A stretch of 64,000 nucleotides of DNA from Thereva unica. Taxonomy: Eukaryota > Arthropoda > Insecta > Diptera > Therevidae. The DNA is taken from assembly GCA_949987705.1 (NCBI GenBank), contig OX465281.1, positions 4,938,001 to 5,002,000 of the forward strand. Reading direction: 5' to 3'. The first letter of the stretch is position 1. Every line of letters starts with the position of its first letter. The notes beneath the pieces are model-generated. The model searched no databases. It was not told where the DNA came from and saw only the letters and a list, made by a program, of their open reading frames with translations. This document shows, piece after piece, positions 45,364-56,469 of this stretch. The translations under genes were made by a program, and so were the position numbers.

Positions 45364-45684
45364 GTATCGGTTCCTTCCACGACTCTCCAGAAGAAAAAAT
45401 TCACAGTCATAGATCGCCGACTAGATTCACCATACACTTAACTTGTTTGTTTGAGGGAACGAAAATCTTGGTGGGGGGGGGGGTAATTACCCAATTACCC
45501 CCCCCTGAAACCGCCACTGAGTAACTGTCATGATTTCAGGGTTGGTTGCCAAAATTCTTCTTAATTCTTCCAATTCTTCGATATGAAAACATCAGTTTGA
45601 CCCATCCTAACAAAAGCCGAACTACGGTAGGGTAGGGAAGGGGTTACTTTTTTGCAATAGCTGAAGAAGTGAGTGTTGTACGAG

Positions 45685-45770
45685 ATTCTCGGGGTCCTCG
45701 GTTATAGCGTCCGACTACCATCGCATAGGTTAGTGGTTCGATTTCACAGAGCGCTATTCTCCTTCGCTTT
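45685..45770 (+). mobile_element. tRNA-derived SINE head, second copy
   Basis: ggtcctcggttatagcgtcc, gactaccatcgcataggtta and gtggttcgatttcac match the head at 42213-42275 (cctcggt, gcgtctggttaccatc, aggt, then a B box). The B box gtggttcgatttc is closer to the tRNA consensus here. Confidence 0.6.
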
Positions 45771-46299
45771 CCGCTTCCCCATACTTTTGCGGAGGAGTTC
45801 CCAGCGTTTTACCTTGGCAATGCTTGTAAGCCATCTCTTGTACGATCGTCGAAATCAACGTTCTTTGGCCCTTTCTTTAACCATGCTCCAGAATAAGACT
45901 AAACTACTTAGCTGATCGTGCAAAGTTCAGTGATCGCCCAATAACAACAGTAAAGTATGAGGTTTCTCTCTTCTAAATCACGAGTTGGCCAATAGCTTGA
46001 TTTTTCATCTTTACATAGACCACTGCCTGTACCATGTCGTTCTTCAAAATTTTTACAACCTTATCCAAAGCTATAAATCATGACGAGTGGACCCCACCTT
46101 AAGGTGTGCCAAGGCACATTGACCTTACCCAGCAACCTGAGGTGTGATAACTCTTCTATTGCAGAAAGGCACTCTTACTATATTTGACAGAACCCGAAGA
46201 TACAAGACATGGTATTTGAGTAAGTTTAGGTTGGTTTAGGTGTAGGGCTTTAGTAGGACTGGGGCGTAATTTGTGTTTAGTGAACTACCACAAAACCCT
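45771..46299. other. Non-coding stretch, nothing recognised
   Basis: May contain the SINE body and the start of the R1-like remnant. Confidence 0.3.
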
Positions 46300-47480
46300 G
46301 AATCTAAGCTACACCGGCAGTCGAAGGTGAAAGAGGCTCTACAGTAGACATCACCTTCATCAGGGACTGGATGGCCAGGGACATCCAATGGCCGTTGAGT
46401 GAGGTGTATACGCCCAGCGACAATCGCTTGATGGGCATGGCGTCATAACCTTCCGAATGGGAAAAAGAACAAATCGAGTGCAGCGAAACCACGTCATAAG
46501 CCCTGGATGGGCCAATAACAAGCTCGATGAAGATCTGTTTAAAGAGATAATACTGGAAAGACAGGTTGTGCTAATAAAAGGGTCCTACGCATAAACCATC
46601 ACCACGGCGATCGAAGCGGGTATGTGACGTTTCCATGCCACATCGACCAAAACCCCAAAGACATTCACCAAACTTCTAGTGAAATGAGGAGGAGTGTTGA
46701 ACGGTGAAGGCTGAACCAATCCGATCCGTCCGCTCCGCTTGTTGTTACCGCTCCGTTCGTCTGTTGGAAAGTTTATGAAAATGCCAATCTACTTTTGAAA
46801 ACGGATGGAACGAATTGGTTCTATTTGAAGCCTAAAGAAAGACGGCGCTGTTAGCTTTCCGAAGAAGTAAGACGAAGTACTTCAAGAGTCTGTGGAAGGA
46901 AGCGGGGGGTCCTTACAGGATAGTGATGTGGTCAATCAAGGGCAAGCGTTACCCACCGGTTACCTACAGTGTAATGCTGCAATATATAGTTAGGATCCAG
47001 TAAATGAAGATGAAGCCGACATCCCAGAGGTAAGGGAGGAGTATATTCTGAAAGCCGAGAAGAGGATTGCCATTAGAAATGCCCCTGGATTGGATGGTAT
47101 ATCGAACAGAACGTTGAAACTGGCTTTCAATGTGACACCAGATCAGTTCACCCTGGTATTATCTGCTGAAAGGAGTGTTCCTTGAGCAATAGATGAGTCG
47201 AAAGCTGTGCTCATTCTGAAGCCGAATAAGCTTCCAAGAGACCCAGCATCCTACAGAACGATATGCCTCCTAAACACTATGGTCAAGCTTTTCAATCGGG
47301 TGATATGTAACTGATTGTAGACTGTTCCGGTTTCAGAGAACTTTCGAGGCAACCGTTTTTAAGGGTCATTGCTGATGACGCCAGGCTAAAGTAATGCCTT
47401 TACAGCCCATACCGGTCTTGACTTGAACGTCATGAAAAAGGGATGTTGAGTTTAGTCAGTAGGAGACTGACACTGCTGCC
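46300..47480 (+). pseudogene. R1-clade LINE, endonuclease end and reverse-transcriptase start, decayed
   Basis: At 46335-46445 the + strand reads GSTVDITFIRDWMARDIQWP then YTPSDNRLMG, the end of an apurinic-type endonuclease (S-x-V-D-I-T-F, Y-T-x-S-D-H). At 47010-47300 it reads IAIRNAPGLDGISNRTLKLA, TPDQFTLV, SKAVLILKPNKLPRDPASYR and ICLLNTMVKLFNRVICN, the start of an R1-type reverse transcriptase. In-frame stops (after VP near 47185 and after ICN) and a corrupted interior show that it is dead. The palm is missing beyond 47480. Confidence 0.75.
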
Positions 47481-47659
47481 TGAGTGCGGACCCCAGCGAT
47501 GCCTCCTATGGCATGGTAGCCCTCAACAGGCGGCAGATCATATTCCCCACTGCTTCAGCGCTGCAGGATTTTTGGCACGAGGGTCATATGAAAGTAATCA
47601 CACTACCCAGCTGTACGTCAGCATTGATCGTACCACGGCTTTGGTTTACATCCTCAAAA

Positions 47660-48250
47660 TCATCTTTGGCTTGAGTCCTCATTATTATTATAGGCATTGA
47701 AAGCTGTGAAGGCGTTCTTTATCCACGTTCCTTTTCCATCCACTCGACTTCTTCTTGAGTTTTCTGTCGAATATAAGACCAAGAATATAGTGAGGATAAG
47801 TCTATGAAACATAAGGAGATTGAAGGCGGGGATACCATCCATCATGGTACCCATATCCAACTGGACTATTTTCGAACTCCTCAACGTACCCACCAGCTAT
47901 TGAATAAACCAGAGCTTCGTTATTCGATTCTATACGTACGTTTTTAAAGACGCTTTCTATTTCTAAAGAGGATAGCTCCCACCAGTTCACACAAGTCTAT
48001 CTCATTAGATCTACCTCTGTGATAGGCACGTTGATCTTTGGACAGTAAAGTCACATCTTCCAATAGACGAACGTGAAATTCGATTTTCCACTTTCTTGAG
48101 TACAAAGGATTTTAGGCTAATCGGCTTATAGTGAGTCCCTCGTGTATTTGTGGCCTTTTCTATCCGCCTTTTGAGTGAAGATCACTTGCGATCACCTGCA
48201 TCGATTTGGTATACCCAAATATCGTTCGCAAACTTAATAAGCGAAGTTTC
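47660..48250 (-). pseudogene. LINE reverse transcriptase (R1/TRAS/Loa-like), internally deleted
   Basis: On the minus strand, about 48180-48080 reads IEKATNTRGTHYKPISLKSF and VLKKVENRI, the fingers motif D-x-R-P-I-S-L-x-S-F-L-L-K-x-x-E-R. About 47800-47700 reads YILGLIFDRKLKKK and WKRNVDKERLHSF, the thumb motif F-L-G-V-x-x-D-R-K-L. The palm between them is missing or scrambled. Orientation is opposite to the R1 remnant next door. Confidence 0.6.
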
Positions 48251-50160
48251 ATTCGATCACCAGAATCATGCTGATTTGGGTATAGTTAGTTGTTCAATGC
48301 AGGATCGATAAGGATCACAGCAAGATCGACACCTCCTGAAACTAAGACGAATCGACATCTGTTCAGCTGTATGATTCTGTGGTATTATTCTACTCAACTA
48401 AAGCAAGGCAAAATTTTGTCGGTTGCAAAAACAATTGTGCACCAATCGATTGTTTTTTTGAAACGATCGTGTCATTTAACAAATCAGCAATTACCATTCC
48501 TTTATTTCTCGGGAATTCAACCATACCGTGTCCAATCTTCAACGTGATCATCAATACACCATCAAAATTCCAAAATAATTGCAAAGAAATGGTCTGGGAC
48601 ACAATCACCTGGGATGTAAACACTCGATGTAAACATGTTCGTTACTTTCAAACGAACGTCTTTTATCCGCCAAAACTCTTTGTTGAGATCATTTGCATCT
48701 CTACCTGTAACGACCAAACAAGCTTTCACTGGGACTAGAGTTCATTGTACACAAATATTGAAAAGAAGAAAAAACCCATTCAAGAATCCAGTTTATGTTT
48801 ACTTCTGTAATGTATAGAAAGAAGCAGGTAAAAAAAGCCAGTAAAATTCGGGGGCGTAAAGGTGATGTTCGAAATTGTGTAGCGTGAGTTTTACAGAGGT
48901 TTTTAACATGGTCGAATCTTGTTCGAAGATCGTTGAAAGATGTTAATTGTAGTGTTATAAATTCAGAGTTGATTGGTGATAATTTTGAGGATTGGAAGTG
49001 TGAGGTAGAGACCAGACGAAGTTCGACGAAGGAGAAATCACAATCGCAATACTACAGATACAACCGGTCGCACAGGGTGTTTATGCGGATTGTACAGAGA
49101 GGTCTTCAATATGCAAATAATATTCCAGCAAACACCGAAGCGAAAAAAGGAAATAAATTGGTGTCCCGTTGAGAGATTCACCCGAGAAGAGTGCGCTATT
49201 AGCGTGAAAATAGTTGCCATTGACAGCAATAATACCTGAATAAATTACTTGAGAGCATCCTCTCGCCAGGTCAAACACCTGAGATTGCGGCGTTCCGATG
49301 GGGCTGGCGACTGCATAACTCGAATTATTCAATCAGCTTTCGATGGAAATCTGCCAAACTCCTCTGCATTGCTTAAGATGTGCCCCGGCCATAATCGGGA
49401 CCAGATAAGAAAGTGATAACAATTACCTGGAATCTAGTTGGGGCACCCTCAGAGGAGTCCATATAGAGACTGGCTGCTGCAACCAGTTAATCACCTGTGT
49501 TCATAGTTCAGGTAAACGTAAGAGTTAACAAGGAGCATATCGCGACAATATGGGGATTGTACTGTACAGTAGGAACATCATCGTCCGGCAATTGATGATG
49601 ATTGGTGGTGAACCATAAAAATCGTTGTGGCTTGTTGCCGCCGTAGAGTCACATAAAGTCTGGCGCGGTAATGTGTTAGGTATAAAAGTGAAATTGCATA
49701 GCGGTAAAATATGTATTTATATATGGCGAGACGAGCGTCTCTTGTTTTGGACCAACTCAGGTGAACCCAGGTGAATATCTTGAATAATATTGAAATGACC
49801 ACTGGAGGAGGCTAACACAAAACATTCATGGATCTCACCTTCAACTTAGTTAAGAAAAAGACGCTCAACGGTTAAGACCTTCACCGTGACTAACGCGGGT
49901 GCTGTTTGCTTTTTTTTCGTTTTTTGTCGGTGGCCGTTTTTTTTTGTCGGTGGTGTTTCGGTTACTTATGTCGGTTAGTTACCTGTCCACGTGCGACCCA
50001 TAACCGGTGTTTCGTTCGAGTTAAAAGGTGCGCGAAAAAGGTGTTGTCGTTGTCGTCCCTTTTTTTACTCTCTTGGTGACCCTGAACTCTGAGTCGAGTT
50101 TTTTAGAGAGTGTAGGTCAACTTTTAGAGACCGTTTTTCACGTGTTTTTTTATTTTTCAC
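48251..50160. other. Non-coding stretch, including a T-rich leader-like part
   Basis: 48290-48740 has overlapping open frames (119 codons +, 77 codons -) without domains. 49681 shows tataaaag, TATA-like, in unclear context. 49900-50160 is T-rich with ttttttgtcggtgg occurring twice (49923 and 49945). Confidence 0.3.
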
Positions 50161-50161
50161 G

Positions 50162-50182
50162 ATGAACTTTCCCAGCGGAATT
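50162..50182 (+). CDS. Candidate short first coding exon (MNFPSGI) with strong donor
   Basis: ATG AAC TTT CCC AGC GGA ATT is followed directly by gtaagttt, a near-ideal 5' splice site. The 250 bases upstream look like a 5' UTR, with GT-rich and T-rich tracts and no repeat similarity. If real, the rest of the gene would lie downstream, perhaps outside the window, because no matching second exon was found. The alternative is chance: without splicing the frame runs on for 108 codons through T-rich DNA that looks hydrophobic simply because of poly-T. Confidence 0.25.
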
Positions 50183-51594
50183 GTAAGTTTCATTATTTTA
50201 TTTTTTTTTTTTGTGGTTTTGTTTGTTTTGTGGATTGTGTGGATTTTCCTTTTAAGTTCAATTCCTCTTGTAGCGGTTAGATTTTTTGTGAAAAGGGCAT
50301 TGGGTGCAACTGAAGGTTTTGTTTCCTCTATTCAACCCCAAAAACAAAAAATGCGCAAGAAAAATTCTTTTCGGGGCTTTTCCACCCCCGAATGTTCCAC
50401 GGAGAGATTTATAGGTCGCGGCAGCTGCAGGCCATTGTTTCTATTCATTTCAGTGAAAATGCTGAAAGTTTGCTGCGGATTTTTATGATTAGTTCGTTGT
50501 TGAATAGTGTAACACAGGAATTCAGCTGGTTTTCAACTCTATATATACATATATTTTTTTTTTGTTCATTTTTTTTTGTTTCAGGTTGGTCTACTACGGC
50601 CAGGTCCATTGTTCTTGATCATTTCGGTAGAAAGTTTCCACTGAAAAGTTCCATTGTATCACGAATATGTATATAGAAGAGAAAGATACTGAACATATAA
50701 CATTGTACTACAGGTATATAGCTTAAAGGGAGTAAAACGAATTTTCCATACTAATTTAAAGTAAAAATTTCATTCGTAATGATATGAATAAATTTCAAAT
50801 AAAAAAAAACTTAATTAAGAAATTTTGAACTTTAACCATGGCCATTCGGAGTCAGTTTTTATCATATGGTATATTTTTACCAATGCTATAAAGATATAAA
50901 TGCACATGAATGCACAGACTGTTTCATTACGTATATCGATTCTATTTATCCATATACTGCAAAGATAAAAGACATTTATGAATATATTTCCGGATTTTTG
51001 TTTTTCATATTTCTTTTATCAGATTTTTGTTTGTTCTTCTATTTTTTTTTTTCTTTTTTTTTTCTGAACAGATAAAAATACTTTTTGAAATCTTGAAGCA
51101 AATACACCCAGACTTTCAGAGCACAAACTTTCAAAAGATATTTTAATAACATGAAAGATGTTCTTTCCTTTTAAAACACAACCAGATACGAGATTTCTCT
51201 TTCGGTATTTTTTTTTTCTTCTCAAATCGACATTTTCTAGCAGGCTTCCTTTGAAGGACACATTCTCTGCTCAAATGGAAACTGAATGCCTCAATGGTAG
51301 ATTGGTATTTGATTTTTGAATGGATAAATACTTGTGATATTTTATTTTTTTTATGAGAATGTTATACATAAAGAAGATATACTATTAGTAATATTGTAAA
51401 ATAAAATACCTGGAATTAATTTATTTTGATTGTATGATGTTGACCTACAATATTTTTGTGAAGTTCTCAATGGTTTCACTTTAAGAGTAATTTTGCTTTG
51501 TCTAATCGGGAAAAGATATTGAGCAGGCACTCAAAAATTTATTTGAAGCAAATTTAATATAATTAATAGTAGCTCTTTAATCTTGCATCATGAG
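50183..51594. other. T-rich non-coding stretch
   Basis: Many poly-T runs (50200-50215, 50550-50575, 51040-51062). No gene or repeat recognised. Confidence 0.35.
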
Positions 51595-52587
51595 CAGAGC
51601 CAGCGTTTGGCTTATTTGCGCCCGGTGCAGTATGCCATATTGCGCCCCCGTCACACAGTTTTTGTTCGCGGTGAAGGACAATAGAAAAAAACAAAAACAC
51701 TCTGTGGAGTTCCTGTGATATATGAAAATTAAGGTACGGCTTTTTTCACTTTATTCTGAAATTGCGCCCAGTCCAGTTGCGCCCGGTGCACCAATTGCAC
51801 CTACGAAAGCACCACTCCTGCCTGTATCCAATCAAGATTTGCTTCGCCATCTTACTTTTGTGCTTAGTTTGCCTGCGCTTAGTTTAACTTCACAAAACTC
51901 TCCCGCTAATGCTGTTTAATGCTCCAGGATGTTTTTCGCTTTTAGCTGCACTTCCCTAATTTCTTCCAGCACAATCCTGTATTCAGAAAATCTATAGTAA
52001 TATATGTACTGGATTTCCATAATAAAGATCCCTATCATATTATAAGACATAATAGGTGATCACTCCACTGCATATATTAGTGTATACTGTAGAATCTTGC
52101 ATAGAATAAAAACAGTCCACCTTAACAGCCTTCCCGGACACAGACGGCGTTTTCAATTACTTCAGAACAGAGGTGATCCAGGTGTTTCTAGCAGAAGTAG
52201 CCAAGGCGCGCACTGAAGTGGGATGACGGTAAAGTGGCGGTGGCATGGTGATTAAGTTGAAAGTGGTGTGTCCGAGGGATAACCGTGCCGACCAAGAAAG
52301 GATAAACGACGAAATCAGACCAATGAAATGGAATTGGATTGGCCACATCTTGCGAAAGACAATGGAAAAGGCACAGACATTTTGTACAGTTCCTTTAATA
52401 TATGATAATAAAGGCGCTTCCGCCCTATGTCCCATGAGGGATTAAAGGAGTTTAAAGAAGAAGAAGAATAAAGGCGCACTTTTTCATTTTTTTTTTTTTT
52501 TCGAAGTTTTAATTTTTTGAGATCTTAATTTCTGAAATTGCGCCCGGTGCAGGCGCACCATTTGCATCTATGAAAGCGCCACCCCTA
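51595..52587 (+). mobile_element. hAT element, related to 24802-25279, with near-perfect 8-bp duplication
   Basis: It begins cagagccagcgtttggctta then tttgcgcccggtgcagtatg, and ends gcgcccggtgcaggcgcacc with aaagcgccacccct. Flanks are atcatgag (51587-51594) and atcatgat (52588-52595), seven of eight matching. A second end-like sequence lies inside at 51765-51815 (ttgcgcccggtgcaccaatt), suggesting one copy inserted in or recombined with another. The inside also holds a LINE tail at 52290. Non-autonomous. Confidence 0.75.
52290..52365 (+). pseudogene. LINE C-terminal fragment (RTE-like)
   Basis: The + frame reads RINDEIRPMKWNWIGHILRK, the R-x-x-K-W-x-W-I-G-H-x-L-R-K signature of RTE-like C-termini. 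It lies inside the hAT element at 51595-52587 and is followed by gaagaagaagaataa (52457-52471). Confidence 0.6.
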
Positions 52588-52677
52588 ATCATGATTCAGA
52601 CAGAATCCTACAGTTAATATATTTTTTTTATGTATAATATTTATAATTAAAAATAGTTTTGAAACACATCGAATAGG

Positions 52678-52745
52678 ACCACTTTTCGTGAGGTCCCCCA
52701 ACCATATACTCAACATGGCATATGCTGCTTGACTTTAGTTTTCGT
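52678..52745 (+). repeat. Family B interspersed repeat, partial copy 3
   Basis: cgtgaggtcccccaaccata followed by catatgctgcttgacttt matches 18140-18185 and 60630-60675. The adjoining 52746-53047 is non-coding with nothing recognised. Confidence 0.5.
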
Positions 52746-53047
52746 GCAAAAACAGATCTATTCAGTATGATCTTGGTATGATGATCGTGAAACTCGGTTG
52801 ATAACATGAATTTGCGTGTCAAATCTCGGCTCTTGACGTTTCGGCGGTCATCGAGCTCTGCTGGCAACTCTGTGGTTCCAGTGGCGTTGAATTAGGATTT
52901 TAAATTTTGTACATCCTCCACGTACTAAAACTACTATTTAAATTGGAGTGTTTGTGGCCCCTTCCTAGATATCGGACACGTCAACCGTTCCTTTTAGTAT
53001 GGGTTTGTTGATATACGGCGACATTTTTGTTGAATCCACGTGTGATA

Positions 53048-53125
53048 CAAAAGGAATCACCCTTTGTACTACCAGTCTGTCATATCGTTCAGGTCATGAT
53101 TCAATGTCTAGTAGCAAGTTTGGAT
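53048..53125 (-). repeat. Family A LINE 3' end, solo copy
   Basis: Minus strand: acttgctactagacattg through gacagactggtagtacaaag to gtgattcc, matching the 3' end at 11250-11335. No reverse transcriptase lies upstream on the minus strand within this piece. Confidence 0.65.
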
Positions 53126-53249
53126 TGAAAGATAGAGAAGAAAATGATAGATCAGGGGGAGTTTAGGGGTGTTGGAGCAGTGGCGATGCACCTAGAACAT
53201 GTGCGCGAACGGAAGGGGTGTAGGTTATTTTTATGTGGCATGGTCAAGC

Positions 53250-53325
53250 TCAGGAATCACCTTTTGTACCACTAGACCGTCATGTCGTTCAACTCATGGT
53301 GCAATGTATAGTAGTAAGCTTGACT
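53250..53325 (-). repeat. Family A LINE 3' end, second solo copy
   Basis: Minus strand: aagcttactactatacattg, gacatgacggtctagtggta, caaaaggtgattcctg. It probably belongs with the reverse transcriptase at 53607-55105, separated from it by the SINE fragment at 53441-53545. Confidence 0.65.
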
Positions 53326-53440
53326 TGAAAATAGAAGAAGAATAGGAAAGGTTAAAGGTAGTCTGGTGGATGTATAACGAGAAGGCAGTGAGCCTCGCAT
53401 TTGCACTACTGGGTGTTATATCAGTGCGTCACTTTTTTAA

Positions 53441-53545
53441 CAGCCGGGTGAGTCACAACCGTCAGGGCTACCGAGAGACAGTCTTGTTGGAGTGTTACGC
53501 CTCCTGAAACAAGTGAATCCCACTAACCAGCCGACAACAGTATCA
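53441..53545 (-). mobile_element. SINE body fragment
   Basis: Read inverted it gives gttgtcggctggttagtggg, cacttgtttcaggaggcgta and acact, matching 42332-42385. It lies between the coding part and 3' end of a family A LINE, so it was probably inserted there. Confidence 0.5.
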
Positions 53546-53606
53546 GACAGTATCAGCGGAAATTTGGTACCCTATTATTAACCGGTTAAGCCGACAGGAT
53601 GCCTTA

Positions 53607-55105
53607 TTAGGGTATGGCGGTGAGCCGAGCGGGGGCTAGTCTTGTGTTGCGGGAAAAATATTGCCGTGCAGGCACAAGGTCCGAAATTTCAGCGAAACAG
53701 TCGCTGTGGTAATAGCGATAAAGTATGGAGAACGCTGCTACATAACTACGGTGTCTCAGAGATTCAATGGAGATGCAAAAGCTGTCATCTTCGATGTTTT
53801 GGATGGCGCGGCTTTGCACCTTGTCCACCCACACTAAGGCGGTTTTCGAGTCGCCAGCACAGACAAATGAGTCATACTCGAGGCGGTGCCGAATGTAGGA
53901 TTTGTAGATTGTAGCTCTTGCTGCTGGTGAGAGATGAACTTTGTATCTCTTAAGGAATCTTAGGCATTGGTATGCTTGTTTAGCGATTTGGAATATGTGA
54001 TCACTCCATCGCAAATCCTCAGATAAAGTTATACCCAAAATGTTAAGAGAAGGATCAGCTGTAAGATTTATTTTGACCACTGAGACACAAAGAAGGTCGG
54101 TATAGTTTTACAAGTAATGAGATAGTACTTCGTGGTGAGTTCAACACGATTCTTGCGGCCCCAACCAAGAATGTGTTTGATGTCCCTGTTGATAGAGTTG
54201 GACATGAGTTCACGATGGTAAAGACAAGGTCTGGCACGTGCATGTCTTATATTGTCGAAAGCGTAAGAATAACGCAAGGTACCTACTGTCATCAGCGAAG
54301 ATGAGCAGTGGGTTGGAAGGGATTGACAGCAGATAATTTATGAATATTAGGAAAAGAATGGGTGAAAGAATTGATCCTTGAGGAACTCCGGCAGAGATGG
54401 TGTGGGGATTAGATTCGACGTCTGCAATACTAACTATATTGAACGGTCGGAAAGGAAGCTCTTAATCCATTTCCTTAGAACTGGGTGGATACCTTGTAGT
54501 TTCGGCCCAAGGCTTTGGACATATCTAGAGCGACCAGAGTAGACTCACCAAAGCGGTGGATGTTTTGGAGAAAACGCTCTGTGAGACATACAAGGAGGTC
54601 TCCAGTAGATCTTTTGGATCTAAAGCCGTACTGTTTGTCATGAATAATTTTATTGGTTTCCAGATATTCCATTCGATTTTTTGTTGATTAGAATCTCCAT
54701 GACTTTGGAGAGAAACATAAGAAATTGTTTTAAGGCGGTACTTTAAAGGATCGTTAGAATCATCTTTTTTCGGTATAGCTGAACATTAGCCAGTTTCCAG
54801 GAGTCTAGTTAGACTCGGGAGAAATAAGGTAGGACAAAAAGTGTACGCCGAGGTTTAGCCAAAGATGATGTATATTTATTGAGAGCCATAGCGGCTATTT
54901 TATCAGGGCCAGTAGATTTATTGACGTCAAGCTCTTTGAGACATCAATATACATCTCGAGTCCTCAAAAAAAACTCCATCCATTGAATGAGCTATTCGCT
55001 CGCGGGAGGGAGGTTGCATAGCAGCAGAATCGGGTAAAGAAGAATTCGAGGCGAATAGAGATGCTAATAAATCGGCCGTGGAATTGCGTTCTGTTATCAC
55101 CTCAT
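53607..55105 (-). pseudogene. Family A LINE (CR1/Jockey-like) reverse transcriptase, most complete copy
   Basis: From 55100 down the minus strand: linker VITERNSTADLLAS and PPSRERIAHSMD; fingers LAKPRRTLFVLPYFSRV and ISYVSLQSHGD; KQYGFRSKRSTGDLL and LVALDMSKA (palm start, where D-x-S-K-A-F-D is expected); SAGVPQGSILSPILFLIFIN; LLIFADDS (catalytic box preserved); NILGITLSEDLRWSDHI; then VDKVQSRAIQNIEDD and SLRHRSYVAAFSILYRYY (thumb and tail). The domains are in proper order but spread over three frames with stops, so it is dead. An open frame of 157 codons remains at 53607-54080. The endonuclease is absent. Confidence 0.85.
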
Positions 55106-55735
55106 CATTTTTTTTTTTTTTATGAAAAAACCAAGCTTAGGTATAACCCTACTACCAGTCCAGTACTACCAGTCCGTCATGTCGTTCAGTTCATGGTGCA
55201 ATGTCTAGTAGTAAGCTTGGTTTGAAGAATAGAGGAGAATAGGAAAGGTTAGGTTCCATTGTGAATGGAGGAGGTAAAATTCTTCTTGATGGAAGTTACC
55301 AAGAACCAGAAATGTTTACTGCCGGTGGTAGTATTGAGTAACTTACTTCTCAACCTGTCATCAAAAGAAGATTTGACTGTCCTGATGATACAGGAGTTTC
55401 TTAACCTAATATACTCGCGTCGAAGTAACTCGCTTGGGAAACGCCTGTACGCTCTGAAGGTGGCTTCTTTTGATTTACTCGCATTCATACACTCCCCATT
55501 AAACCATCATAAGCCAAACCCAGGCTGCCCGCACTAGGCTATTAGGTTTTGAAAACTTAAAATAGATGTCCAGACTTGAGATCAGATCACTGATGAGCTT
55601 CATAAATTCCACAATATGACTTTTTGGCATCCGGAACACCCGGCTAAAACAACCACTGAACATAAGATACATGAGTTGTGGCAACAAAACGGTGTACCAA
55701 AGCGCTAATTGGGCCTCTGGACGCAGGTAGCCCAA
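55106..55735 (-). pseudogene. Second family A LINE copy, internally deleted, ending in a poly-A tail
   Basis: From 55735 down the minus strand: PEAQLALWYTVLLPQLM, RVFRMPKSH, KEATFRAYRRFPSELLRREY, SFDDRLRSKLLNTT and SKHFWFLVTSIKKNF are linker sequence before a reverse transcriptase. The catalytic domain is skipped and the common 3' end follows directly (aagcttactactagacattg at about 55217-55198). The element ends with an A-run at 55108-55121 on the minus strand. It sits head to tail against the copy at 53607-55105. Confidence 0.7.
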
Positions 55736-56469
55736 CTACACCTACTTAGAGCTGGTAGTTCATTAAAGCTGTTGGTCCTGCTATTATAAGGTTACAGCAA
55801 GGCAAATAAGGCTTTGCTGTTTCCAGGGAGATTCAGCGGGATATTAATCCTAAATAAATTTTAGACTATTATCCGTATTCTAAAAGCAGTCACAAGTCAC
55901 AACGCAATCACAAGAATGTGGTGAGTTTCAAATTGAGACAATTTATTATTCTTATTTTGAAGTCACAATTTTGACAATTTTCCAACAGTTACAATGGCTA
56001 TGAAAATATATAATAACAGATCACAAGAGTATAAAGAACAGGTTTTTACATAGCATGCTTGTCATAGTTTCTCAAGACTCGACTTACAGCTATCTTTGAG
56101 TTCCTCGGACGGCTAATATACTGAAAACCTACTGGTGAATAGTCTGACATACTCAATGACAAGTTTCGAAAGCTTGTGACTTGTAACTGGTCACAATTTA
56201 GAACAGCGGGTATATCAAAAGTTTTATCCTCGAGGTTTTAATGACGAAGTTGGTGCAATAGACCAATAGGTCACAGTGTCTACAATAAATACTTTTTACA
56301 AATGGCTGCACTTTATCTCTTGTATCATAAGCTATCATTCAAAAACTATACATGCAGTTTAGTTGTTCAATCAATAATAATCAGATTCAAAACCGCTTGG
56401 GAGTAGAAAAAAGAGTAAACAAATGAAAATTATAGCTACAGCAAATTTCTACATAAAGGCCTATAACTA
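55736..56469. other. AT-rich non-coding stretch
   Basis: No gene or repeat recognised, apart from a patch of cacaa/tcacaa words (55880-56040). Confidence 0.3.

Larger units (their letters stand above)
42096..45519. mobile_element. Outer hAT element with perfect 8-bp target duplication, host of a transposon nest
   Basis: The left end is caagggcgtttccagcc, followed by aggggggtaatta. The right end, read inverted, is cagtggcggtttcaggg followed by ggggtaattg. Both are flanked by agtaactg (42088-42095 and 45520-45527), an exact 8-base duplication. The matching ends plus duplication identify one hAT insertion of 3,424 bp. Most of its present length is later insertions: a SINE, inverted-repeat structures, a TTAA palindrome and another hAT element. 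No transposase could be read, so it is non-autonomous or gutted. A g-run/c-run hairpin lies at its right end (45472-45505). Confidence 0.85.

Noticed and set aside
48379..48738. 119-codon + open frame and its opposing minus frame as a retroviral-type protease or gag
   Set aside because: No catalytic Asp-Thr/Ser-Gly or zinc-knuckle motif is visible in either frame.
50162..50488. 108-codon unspliced membrane-like protein
   Set aside because: The apparent membrane segments come from poly-T DNA; the donor after seven codons is a better reading if the ATG is used at all.
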